38,078 nt of DNA from Candidatus Binatia bacterium (GTDB lineage Bacteria; Desulfobacterota; Binatia; UBA9968): positions 1 to 38,078 of the forward strand of contig JAICEJ010000004.1 of the NCBI GenBank assembly GCA_025924215.1, read 5' to 3'. How positions within the stretch are numbered: position 1 is the stretch's first letter; each line of letters opens with the position of its first letter. The notes beneath the pieces are model-generated. The model was given only the letters and a program-made list of their open reading frames with translations, had not been told where the DNA came from and did no database searches. Position numbers and translations under genes: made by a program. Positions 1-7,624 of the stretch are shown piece after piece.

Positions 1-115
1 AGTGGCTCGTATAATCATCCCCGAAGAAGTACGAAGTCGCTCGATCGTTCTTGCGATTTGAACGGCTTAAACTGCTTGACCGGTTTGAACGAACTCTTTA
101 GCTGGGAGTGAAATC

Positions 116-1207
116 ATGGCTGGTGTGATCGACGCAGATACGCATATCGCCGAGTCGGAGGCGATGTGGGAATTTATCGATCGAGAGATGTATCCGCGCC
201 GGCCTATCCTGGCGAAGATTCCCGACGACACCTGGTACAAAGATCGAAATGCGTTTTGGCTGATTGATGGCGAAATCTTTCCCAAGCCGGCGGGCAAGGG
301 CAGCTTTAGTTTGATCACGCCTTCGGCGGCCAAGAGAGAAGCCGGAAGGGGAGACATTCACCTGGCGGTCCGAGAATTGACCGATCCCATCGCGCGTCTG
401 AAGGACATGGACAGAATCGCTGTGGAAGTACAGGTGATCTATCCGACACTTTTTCTGGTGTATCTCACTGACGATCCGCAGTTGGAGATAGCTCTGTGTC
501 GCGCCTACAATCGCTTTGTCGCCGATGCTTGCGCTAAAGCCCCGGAACGGCTCAAGTGGGTGGCGATCCTGCCGTTACGCGCGGTCGACTCGGCGTTGAA
601 AGAAATGACTTGGGCGAAGGAGCATGGCGCGGTCGGTATATTCTTTCGTGGCATGGAAGGCAATCTCACGCTCGATAACCCGTATTTCTTTTCCATCTAC
701 GCCCAGGCGGAGGAGCTCGATCTTCCGATCTGTATTCACACCGGTTCAGGCAGCCGCTATCTGATGCAGCTCTTCGATATCGAACGCAATCACACCTTCG
801 CGCATAATCGGGTACTGCCGGTTTTTGCCTTCCGTGATCTGGTGCACAATCGGATTCCGGAAAAGTTCCCGAGCTTGCGTTTCGGTTTTATCGAAGCGGC
901 CGCCAGTTGGGTGCCCTACATCTGGCATGTGCTGCGGCGGCAGCAAAGCAATTGGAGATTTCGCGATCCGCAGGAGCTCTTTCGCGAATATCGCTTCTGG
1001 GTAGCATGCGAGGCCGATGAAGAGTTGCCGCACCTGGTGCGGTTTCTCGGCGAGGATAAGTTGATCATTGGGTCGGATTACGGCCATAACGATCCTTCTA
1101 AGGAGCCGCAGTTTGTCGCCAATCTGCGCGGTCGCGAGGATGTGCCCGGCGCTTTAGTCGAGAAGATCTTGTGCCAAAATCCCCGAGCCTTCTATGGCTT
1201 AGGGTGA
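116..1207 (+). CDS. Amidohydrolase family 2 (COG2159, type C)
   Basis: A 363-residue metal-dependent TIM-barrel hydrolase of the amidohydrolase-2/ACMSD-like superfamily, whose characterised members are decarboxylases, hydratases and hydrolases of small carboxylated compounds; probably cytoplasmic, with no signal peptide. Visible metal-site candidates are D8-x-H10 in the first strand, H208 in ICIHTGSG, E260 in FGFIEAAASW and D321 in GSDYGHND. The first ligand is Asp rather than His, and a Glu sits where many relatives have His. GGGAGTG lies 7 bases before the ATG. It diverges clearly from the other four family-2 enzymes in the window (for example an N-terminal EFIDREMYPRRP segment), so I treat it as a separate type. 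It stands alone upstream of a signalling gene, and its substrate cannot be read from sequence. Family assignment is secure; reaction unknown. Confidence 0.88.
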   Translation: MAGVIDADTHIAESEAMWEFIDREMYPRRPILAKIPDDTWYKDRNAFWLIDGEIFPKPAGKGSFSLITPSAAKREAGRGDIHLAVRELTDPIARLKDMDRIAVEVQVIYPTLFLVYLTDDPQLEIALCRAYNRFVADACAKAPERLKWVAILPLRAVDSALKEMTWAKEHGAVGIFFRGMEGNLTLDNPYFFSIYAQAEELDLPICIHTGSGSRYLMQLFDIERNHTFAHNRVLPVFAFRDLVHNRIPEKFPSLRFGFIEAAASWVPYIWHVLRRQQSNWRFRDPQELFREYRFWVACEADEELPHLVRFLGEDKLIIGSDYGHNDPSKEPQFVANLRGREDVPGALVEKILCQNPRAFYGLG

Positions 1208-1343
1208 GATCGAAATTGCTCGGCGGCGTGCACTACAATGTATCCGCTACGTAGATGCGTTCGGCTCGAAGAGCATGACCATAAATCGGACGGTTTTTGC
1301 GAATATACTTGCTGATCGGGACGAAATTCTGTATTTGAAAGCG

Positions 1344-1358
1344 CATTGACGGTCAATG
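1344..1358. promoter_or_regulatory. 15-bp palindrome upstream of the hybrid kinase
   Basis: A perfect inverted repeat, CATTGAC-G-GTCAATG, lies 31 bases before the ATG of the hybrid kinase in a 182-bp spacer. Its size and symmetry fit a dimeric-regulator operator, but no regulator gene is adjacent and no clear -10/-35 pair stands out. The functional role is inference. Confidence 0.3.
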
Positions 1359-1389
1359 ACGGACAAGCTTGGCATGGCGCCAAAACTAA

Positions 1390-2940
1390 ATGACAAATCC
1401 TAGCCAAGAGTACACCATTCTGAATGTCGACGATCACGACGCAGGCCGGTACGCCAAGAGTCGCATTCTTCAGTTGGCCGGGTACCGGGTTGTCGAGGCT
1501 GCTACCGGGGCGGATGCCTTGCGGCTGATCCGAGAAGCAAAGCCACAGCTGATTTTACTCGATGTTAAGTTGCCGGACGTAGATGGCATCCAACTATGCC
1601 GCACGATCAAAAGCGATCCGCTGAACGCCCATGTCATGGTACTGCAAATCTCGGCAGTGCACACGACGCGGGCTGACCGAATCCACGGGTTGGAATGCGG
1701 CGCAGACACTTACCTGATTGAGCCGATTGAGGCGGACGAGCTCTTGGCTACGGTCAACGCGCTATTGCGTCTCTATGATCGAGAGCGGGAAAATCGTCAG
1801 CTGGTGGCACAGTTGCGCAATGCGGATCGTCAGAAGGATGATTTTCTGGCGGCGCTGGCGCACGAACTGCGAAACCCGCTTGGGGTTGTCAGCAATGCGT
1901 TTGATATTCTCCCCGAAACGCAAACGCCCGAGCCGGTGTCTCAGGAACTTCGCGACATCATTAACCGGCAGATCAGCCTCATGAGCCGTCTGGTTGATGA
2001 CTTACTCGATGTCTCCCGTATTGCTCGCGGCCAGATCGGACTTGCTCGCGAGCCCTGCGACTTCGCTGCAATCGTGCAGCAAACGGTGGACGATTATCGA
2101 GCTATTTTAGAATCAAATGGTTTGGAGCTAAAACTGGAGGTGCCGAGCCACCCTGTGTGGGTCCTAGGTGATTGCACCCGACTGGGGCAATCGATCAGCA
2201 ATCTCCTGCAAAACGCCGGCAAGTTTACCAGCGCCGGTGATACGGTGACGGTAAAGCTAGTCGACATTCCAGACGACCAACGCGCGGTTCTGAGCGTCCG
2301 TGACACCGGTATCGGGATGGAATCGGATTTTCTGACGCGTATTTTCGAGCCGTTCAGTCAGTTTGATCCAGGCATCGGACGGAGGCAAGCCGGGCTTGGA
2401 ATCGGTTTGTCGCTGGTCAAAGGATTGATCGAACTGCATGGTGGAAAAGTGCATGCCAGAAGCGAAGGTCCCGGGCACGGTTCAGAAATTACTATCCGCC
2501 TGCCAACCCAGAAGTTTGCCGATGGCCGCGACCCAGCTCCTAAATCGACCATAGCCGATGCTGATGCGCTGGCCTGTTACCGTATTCTGGTGATCGACGA
2601 TAATTCGTTGGCAGCCCGTACGCTGCAGATCTTTTTGGCAGACAAAGGACATCAGGTTGAGCTCGCGGTCACAGGCCCGCAAGGCTTAGAGAAGGCACGG
2701 CAGTGTTTGCCGCAGGTAGTCCTCTGTGACATCGGCCTGCCCGGACTCGATGGCTACTCAGTAGCTCGGCAGCTGCGGCAGGAACTGGGTGCGAATAAAA
2801 TGTTCTTGATCGCGGTCTCGGGTTATGGGCAAGAGGAAGATCAGGAACGCGCCAAAAGCGCGGGCTTCGATGCCTATCTGGTAAAGCCGATTAGTTTGAA
2901 AGACCTGGAAAAACTACTCGCGGAGCTCAATCGACAGTAG
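1390..2940 (+). CDS. Soluble hybrid histidine kinase (REC-HisKA-HATPase-REC)
   Basis: A 516-residue two-component hybrid. An N-terminal receiver (about residues 9-125) has acidic D14/D15 and phospho-acceptor D58. It is followed by a short coiled linker, a HisKA domain with H158 in LAHELRNPLG, an HATPase_c domain with N271/N275, DTGIGM and GLGIGLSLV boxes, and a C-terminal receiver (about 393-513) with D447 and K499. No transmembrane or PAS/GAF sensor is visible, so it is cytoplasmic and probably takes its input through the first receiver. That receiver has Glu111 (YLIEPI) where the conserved switch Lys is expected; the second receiver is canonical (YLVKPI). The ribosome binding site is weak. 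No DNA-binding domain is fused and no response regulator is adjacent, so the output partner is unknown. Confidence 0.92.
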   Translation: MTNPSQEYTILNVDDHDAGRYAKSRILQLAGYRVVEAATGADALRLIREAKPQLILLDVKLPDVDGIQLCRTIKSDPLNAHVMVLQISAVHTTRADRIHGLECGADTYLIEPIEADELLATVNALLRLYDRERENRQLVAQLRNADRQKDDFLAALAHELRNPLGVVSNAFDILPETQTPEPVSQELRDIINRQISLMSRLVDDLLDVSRIARGQIGLAREPCDFAAIVQQTVDDYRAILESNGLELKLEVPSHPVWVLGDCTRLGQSISNLLQNAGKFTSAGDTVTVKLVDIPDDQRAVLSVRDTGIGMESDFLTRIFEPFSQFDPGIGRRQAGLGIGLSLVKGLIELHGGKVHARSEGPGHGSEITIRLPTQKFADGRDPAPKSTIADADALACYRILVIDDNSLAARTLQIFLADKGHQVELAVTGPQGLEKARQCLPQVVLCDIGLPGLDGYSVARQLRQELGANKMFLIAVSGYGQEEDQERAKSAGFDAYLVKPISLKDLEKLLAELNRQ

Positions 2941-3229
2941 CTGGGTATCCATCGATTGAGTCCGATTGGCTAGGGACAACTCCTGCTTTCAAGTATCATT
3001 TGCATTCTCGTTTTGAAAATTAAACCCTATCCGACGATAGTTGAGCGCTGTCAGCAGTAAGCGAGGACTGCGAGCCTGGAGGTCGTGGGCAGTCGAGCGC
3101 GCAGTTGCTAAGGCCCGACGTACCAATTCACCCTCAGGGAATGCGGGCTGGCCTTCGAGGCACTATCCATTGCCGACGGCTGTAACGCTCTGGCGTTGCG
3201 GGTTCGACTGATGCCGGATTGATTATTCC

Positions 3230-3337
3230 TCAGCCCGTGTGCCGATGCATCTTCTTGCAAAACTCGCTACAAATAAGCCGGGCCTGCTCCGGATTCTTTA
3301 ATTGACACGAGCATTTTGGTAACGCGCCGTTACTCAA
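3230..3337 (-). CDS. Possible 35-aa Cys-rich mini-protein
   Basis: On the minus strand a short frame from a TTG codon to TGA reads as a basic peptide with four cysteines: PKCSCQLKNPEQ, then ICSEFCKKMH. The CxC...CxxxC arrangement with flanking His residues (C9, C11, C23, C27, H31, H33) looks like a small zinc-binding or metallothionein-like knuckle, and the composition is unlike random sequence. Against it, there is no ATG, no clear Shine-Dalgarno sequence, and an in-frame stop only a few codons upstream of the TTG. It could be a real mini-protein, the tail of a decayed gene, or chance. I recognise no named family. Confidence 0.3.
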   Translation of the reverse strand: MSNGALPKCSCQLKNPEQARLICSEFCKKMHRHTG

Positions 3338-3399
3338 TCCGAATGCAAGCCGGTGCCGTCATCGAGAACGGTCGCGAGTGCTTGGCAGCCATGTCGGTT

Positions 3400-3418
3400 C
3401 AATCCTGTTGCAGGATTG
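3400..3418. other. Perfect 8-bp hairpin
   Basis: CAATCCTG and CAGGATTG flank a 3-base loop. There is no following T-tract on either strand, so it is not a clear intrinsic terminator. It lies 70 bp before the DUF2130 start and could be a structured leader or a protein-binding palindrome. Confidence 0.3.
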
Positions 3419-3488
3419 CTAAAAAGTTGGATTCATGGAGGCGTTTATCTTCGACGTAAACGCTGGTTAGAAATTTCGGAGGTTGGTT

Positions 3489-4787
3489 GTGCTTGAACCT
3501 GCAATTACGTGCCCGCAGTGCAACATCGAAATTAAGCTGACGGAGTCGCTGGCGGCGCCGCTGATTGAAGCGACTCGCCGTGAATTTGAGATCCGGCTGG
3601 CGCAAAAGGATGCCGGTATTGCCAAAAAAGAAGCAATGCTGCGCGATCGTGAAGCGGCTATCGTTCGGGCCCGAGAGCAAATCGATCAAGAGCTAGCTGC
3701 TAAGTTGCTTCAGGAGCGGGGCAAGATTGCGGCTGAAGAAGCGCGCAAGGCAAAACTGTCGTTAGCCACGGATCTGGAGCAAAAAGCCACAGCGATTGCC
3801 GAACTGCAAGAGCTCCTGAAGGAGCGAGAGATCAAGCTTGCCGAAGCGCAAAAGTCTCAGGCGGAAGTGCTGAGAAAACAGCGTGAGCTGGATGATCTGA
3901 AACGGGAAGCGGAGCTGACTATTGAAAAGCGGGTGCAGGAGTCGCTCGCCGCTACCCGGGAGCAGGCTCGCAAAGAGACCGAAGAAGAGCTCAAGTTCAA
4001 AGTCCTCGAAAAGGAGCAAACAATCAGCTCTATGCAGCGCCAGATCGAAGAACTCAAGCGCCGCGCCGAGCAGGGTTCTCAACAGTTGCAAGGCGAGGTG
4101 CAGGAGCTCGAGCTGGAGAACTTGTTAAGAACCAAATTCCCGCGCGATTCGATCCAGCCGGTGCCCAAGGGTGAATTCGGCGGCGACGTGCTCCATCGGG
4201 TCAACGGAGCTCTCGGCCAGTCGTGCGGATTTATTCTCTGGGAATGCAAACGGACCAAGAATTGGAGCGACGGGTGGCTTGCTAAACTGCGCGAAGATCA
4301 GCGAGCCGCCAAGGCTGAGATCGCTGTGATTGTCAGCCAGGCATTACCCAAGGACGTTGAAACGTTCGAGTTTGTCGAAGGCGTATGGGTGACGCATCCG
4401 CGAGCGGCAGTGCCGGTCGCCGTGGTATTGCGCCAGACCCTGCTCGAGGTTGCTGCGGTACGCCAGTCATCCGAAGGACAACAAACCAAAATGGAAATGG
4501 TCTATCAGTACTTGACCGGGCAGCGGTTTCGCCAGCGGGTGCAAGCCATTGTCGAAGCTTTTTCATGCATGCGAGAGGATCTCGATCGAGAGAAGCGGGC
4601 GATTATCAAGCAATGGGCGAAACGAGAGGAACAAATCGAACGTGTGATGCAAGCGACCGTTGGCATGTATGGCGACCTTCAAGCGATTGCGGGTAAGACC
4701 TTGCAGGAAATCGAGGGGCTGGAATTCCCGGCGCTGGATCAACCCAATATCGAACAGGGCGATCTCTGGGGCCGGGATAAAATCTAA
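3489..4787 (+). CDS. DUF2130 coiled-coil protein, nuclease-like C-terminal domain
   Basis: A 432-residue DUF2130-family protein of unknown function. The N-terminus carries a CPQC pair (C8, C11). Residues of roughly 30-215 are a long charged coiled coil rich in Glu/Lys/Arg/Ala. A globular domain follows with GEFGGD (D233), WECK (E252, K254), TKNW and KLREDQ. The D...ExK spacing resembles a PD-(D/E)xK nuclease core, which is my inference. I chose GTG at 3489 rather than TTG at 3483 because GGAGG at 3478-3482 abuts the TTG but sits 6 bases before the GTG. The stop overlaps the stop of the opposing universal stress gene by 4 bp. Family call confident, function open. Confidence 0.82.
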   Translation: MLEPAITCPQCNIEIKLTESLAAPLIEATRREFEIRLAQKDAGIAKKEAMLRDREAAIVRAREQIDQELAAKLLQERGKIAAEEARKAKLSLATDLEQKATAIAELQELLKEREIKLAEAQKSQAEVLRKQRELDDLKREAELTIEKRVQESLAATREQARKETEEELKFKVLEKEQTISSMQRQIEELKRRAEQGSQQLQGEVQELELENLLRTKFPRDSIQPVPKGEFGGDVLHRVNGALGQSCGFILWECKRTKNWSDGWLAKLREDQRAAKAEIAVIVSQALPKDVETFEFVEGVWVTHPRAAVPVAVVLRQTLLEVAAVRQSSEGQQTKMEMVYQYLTGQRFRQRVQAIVEAFSCMREDLDREKRAIIKQWAKREEQIERVMQATVGMYGDLQAIAGKTLQEIEGLEFPALDQPNIEQGDLWGRDKI

Positions 4788-5293
4788 CCGGCGGTCTTAC
4801 TCATCCGTCTGGATAATCGTTTGGTCCGCCGCGGCGCCGGCACGGCAAGAATCGGGCACGAGGCGCGGCGCAAGACTCTTTCGGTGACGCTGCCGATCAA
4901 CATGTGGGCAAGCCCCGTGCGCCCGTGAGTGGACATGACGATGATGTCTACACTTTCGGCTGCAGCCTTGTCGACGATCCGCCTGTAAGGTGTGCCAATT
5001 TCCACTTCCTGCCGGACCTTGGTGGTTCCGATTAGATCGGCGAATTCTTTTGCGATGAAATCATTCAGCGTCTTTTTCCGTTGATCCAAAGTTTTTTTCA
5101 GCTTCGGCACCTCGGTCTGCTTGGCAACCCACTCTTCAGTGCCTTGGGGAAAAGGAGTCTCCTCGACGGTAAGAACGTTGTAGATCAACACCTCGGATTG
5201 CTGCCATTGCGCCAGCTCGAGAGCGAAACGAATTCCCGAAATGCACAGATTGGACATATCCGCGGGAGCGAGGATCTTCTTGATCTTGGTCAT
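4784..5293 (-). CDS. Universal stress protein (UspA family)
   Basis: A single Usp domain, 169 residues from the chosen ATG. It opens with KKILAPADMS, the usual first strand, and ends with STHGRTGLAHMLIGS followed by VTERVLRR and CPILAVP. These match the ATP-binding loop of nucleotide-binding Usp proteins (G-x2-G-x9-GS), except that the first Gly is Ser, a common variant. Such proteins are cytoplasmic and help survival under stress or energy limitation. An upstream ATG at 5338 would add 15 residues that do not fit the fold and lacks a ribosome binding site; the internal ATG has a weak AAAGG. The basic C-terminal tail (RRTKRLSRRMSK) extends past the domain. It converges on the DUF2130 gene with overlapping stops. 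Confidence 0.88.
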   Translation of the reverse strand: MTKIKKILAPADMSNLCISGIRFALELAQWQQSEVLIYNVLTVEETPFPQGTEEWVAKQTEVPKLKKTLDQRKKTLNDFIAKEFADLIGTTKVRQEVEIGTPYRRIVDKAAAESVDIIVMSTHGRTGLAHMLIGSVTERVLRRASCPILAVPAPRRTKRLSRRMSKTAG

Positions 5294-5531
5294 ATCGGAC
5301 GGCGCCTTTCTGCTAACGGGAGAGGAGAAATCTGGCAAGGTATCATAATCGAATACCTGCCCGATTGACTCTAATGTGACATCTCATGACCGGCTATCTT
5401 CGCGAACGATTCGGGCCTGGGAAGAATCACTCCCCGGCCAGGGAAGCTAGGTCCTAGTTAGCTTTCTCACAGCTCTTGGACAAGTGGCGCAATCAACAAG
5501 AATTTAGCAGTTGAACCGGCGAGAGCCGCCG

Positions 5532-6590
5532 TTACTTCTCCGGCTCGCTGTTGATCTGCGCCTTGGCTTCTTCGATCAGCGGCTGAACGTTCTTTTTCAA
5601 ACTCGGATCGAGTTGAAAGGCCTTCTGGAAGTCAGCGTCGGCCTCGGGTTGCTTTTTTTGATAGATGCGCGCTATGCCGCGATAAACGTGAGCTTCGGCA
5701 TTGCGCGGTTGCAGGCGAATAACTTCGCTGAAATCTCTTGCCGCATAATCGTATTTCGCCAAACGCAGAAAGGCGATGCCGCGATTGAATGGCGCTTCCG
5801 GATCCTTCGCGTTGAGACGAATCGATTCGCTGTAGTCTTCGACCGCCGCCTGGTACTTTCCGGCCTTGGCGGCCGCCAGACCGCGATTATAATAAGCGTC
5901 GCCGAACTTTGGGTTGAGTTTTATCACTTCTGTAAAATCAGCTATCGCGGCGTCGATTCTGTCCGAATCCGAATATGCAATGCCACGGTTATAGAAAGCA
6001 TCAACCAGCTTTTCTTCTAATGACAGCGCTTCGGTATAATCCTTGATCGCCTCGTCCTTCTTGTTGAGAGCCAGATAACTATTGCCGCGGTTAAAATAAG
6101 AGTCCGCGTCTTCCGGGCTAATGCGGATGGCCGTGGAGAAATCCTCCACCGCGGCATCATAACGGCGCGCGTCGAAGTGGATGCCGCCGCGGTTGATGTA
6201 TGCTCTGCCATCTTGCGGGTTCAATTTGATGGCGGCGCTGTAATCTTCGAGCGCGGCCCGCTCTTGTTTCAGTCTCCGATAGGCATTGCCGCGGTTGAAG
6301 TAAGCCTCGCTGTCCTTGGGCGACAGACGAATCACTTCGCTGTAGTCGTTTACCGCGCGCTGATTTTGTCCCAGATCGTAGTATGCGTTGCCGCGATTGA
6401 AGTATCCTTCGATCCGTTTCGGATGAGTTTTGATGAACCTGTCATAGAGGACGATGGCTTCCTTTATTTTCCCCGTCTCGTGCAACTGCAGCGCCTCTTT
6501 GAGCGGTTCAATGACCTGACCGGACCATGTGGCTTCAGAAATGAACCCAGCCAACAACAAGACAAAAACTTTGATCCCGGTATGACGCAT
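5532..6590 (-). CDS. Exported tetratricopeptide-repeat protein
   Basis: A 352-residue protein with an N-terminal hydrophobic export signal (MRHTGIKVFVLLLAGFISEA) followed by about nine 34-residue TPR units of the form AYxNRGxAYxxLGxxxxAIxDYxxAIxLxP, filling almost the whole chain. TPR arrays are protein-interaction scaffolds; location should be periplasmic or cell-surface. It begins 5 bases after the stop of a paralogous TPR gene, so the two form a minus-strand operon and probably arose by duplication. No catalytic domain is visible and the partner is unknown. Annotating it beyond 'TPR repeat protein' would be guesswork. Confidence 0.87.
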   Translation of the reverse strand: MRHTGIKVFVLLLAGFISEATWSGQVIEPLKEALQLHETGKIKEAIVLYDRFIKTHPKRIEGYFNRGNAYYDLGQNQRAVNDYSEVIRLSPKDSEAYFNRGNAYRRLKQERAALEDYSAAIKLNPQDGRAYINRGGIHFDARRYDAAVEDFSTAIRISPEDADSYFNRGNSYLALNKKDEAIKDYTEALSLEEKLVDAFYNRGIAYSDSDRIDAAIADFTEVIKLNPKFGDAYYNRGLAAAKAGKYQAAVEDYSESIRLNAKDPEAPFNRGIAFLRLAKYDYAARDFSEVIRLQPRNAEAHVYRGIARIYQKKQPEADADFQKAFQLDPSLKKNVQPLIEEAKAQINSEPEK

Positions 6591-6595
6591 CGCCG

Positions 6596-7444
6596 TTACG
6601 GTTTCTTGACTGCCGGAGCGCCTTTCTGCTCGCTGGCAATCGATTGGATTTGTTCTTTCAGATCCGGTTGCAGCTCCACCGCCTTGTTGAAGTCGACTTG
6701 GGCATCCTCGCCCTTGCCCTGGCGCAGCTTGATCATGCCGCGGTTCGCATAAATCCGCGCGTTTTTAGGATCGAGTTTGATGGCTTGATCGTAGTCTCTG
6801 AGCGCATGATTGAATTGGCCGAGCAGAGAATAGGCATTGGCGCGATTGTTATAGGCCTCGGCATTCTTCGGTTCCAGTTTGATTGCTTCGGAGTAATCCT
6901 GCACCGCCAGATCATGCTTGCCGAGCCGCCGGTAGGCGAGCCCACGGCTATAATAGAGGTCGGGGTCTTTGGGATCGAGTTTCTGCGATTGATTGAAGTC
7001 CTTGATGGCGTTGTCGTATTGACCCAGGCCTGAATAGGCTTGTCCTCTCTGATCATAGGCTTTCGGCATCTTTGGATTCTGCTTGATGACTTGGTCGAAG
7101 TCCTTGATAGCGCCTTCGTAGTGTTTCTGCGCTAAAAGGGCATTGCCGCGATTGTACAACGCGTCGGTGAAGTTAGGATTGAGTTTAATTGCCTGGTCAT
7201 AATCCTTGAGTGCGTTGCCGATCTGTCCGAGTTTATGGTAGGCCAGGCCCCGGTTATTGTAGGCCTCGCTGGCGTCAGGGGATATTTTGATGGCGCGATC
7301 GTAAGCCGCGATCGCTTCTTTGAACCTGCCGGCCTGGTGGTGTTTAACGCCTTCGTTAAATGCATTCTGCGCTTCGCCGGCCCAGCCTACGAAGGGCGTT
7401 GCCACAACGACAAACAACAGTAAAGTCTTACGTAATGCCAGCAT
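6596..7444 (-). CDS. Exported tetratricopeptide-repeat protein (paralogue)
   Basis: A 282-residue protein with a clear signal peptide (MLALRKTLLLFVVVATPFVG, AxA-like region before GEAQ) and about six TPR units (AYNNRGLAYHKLGQ, ALYNRGNALLAQK and so on). It lies upstream in the operon of the longer TPR paralogue. I prefer the ATG at 7444; a GTG at 7462 would add six residues ahead of the signal peptide. Neither start has a good Shine-Dalgarno sequence. It shares a 180-bp intergenic region with the divergent amidohydrolase, where an inverted repeat is seen. The scaffold role is inferred from the fold. Confidence 0.86.
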   Translation of the reverse strand: MLALRKTLLLFVVVATPFVGWAGEAQNAFNEGVKHHQAGRFKEAIAAYDRAIKISPDASEAYNNRGLAYHKLGQIGNALKDYDQAIKLNPNFTDALYNRGNALLAQKHYEGAIKDFDQVIKQNPKMPKAYDQRGQAYSGLGQYDNAIKDFNQSQKLDPKDPDLYYSRGLAYRRLGKHDLAVQDYSEAIKLEPKNAEAYNNRANAYSLLGQFNHALRDYDQAIKLDPKNARIYANRGMIKLRQGKGEDAQVDFNKAVELQPDLKEQIQSIASEQKGAPAVKKP

Positions 7445-7462
7445 CAAGGGCGAATCTAGCAC

Positions 7463-7579
7463 CTAACCTGGAATTGGACAATTTCACGCCCAATCTTTTT
7501 ATTGATTGACGAAATAACCCAGAATCACTTGTTCGCGGCTGGGCGCGCGACTTTAGGTGATCTGGACAAACCAGGTTAG
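7463..7579. promoter_or_regulatory. Divergent intergenic region with 9-bp inverted repeat
   Basis: CTAACCTGG (7463-7471) and CCAGGTTAG (7571-7579) are exact inverted copies separated by 99 bp, between the divergent TPR operon and the first amidohydrolase of the catabolic island. The spacing could allow a looped operator controlling both directions. No promoter boxes are certain, and regulation is inference. Confidence 0.3.
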
Positions 7580-7624
7580 ATGAAATAAAGGTAATCAATA
7601 AACAAAAAAGCGAGGGCAAACCTT

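Larger units (their letters stand above)
2941..3488. other. 548-bp spacer without a confident gene
   Basis: Between the hybrid kinase and the DUF2130 gene I see no long ORF. The spacer holds a tiny Cys-rich minus-strand ORF (3230-3337) and a perfect short hairpin (3400-3418). No tRNA cloverleaf or recognisable riboswitch was found. The remaining sequence looks non-coding or decayed. Confidence 0.6.
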
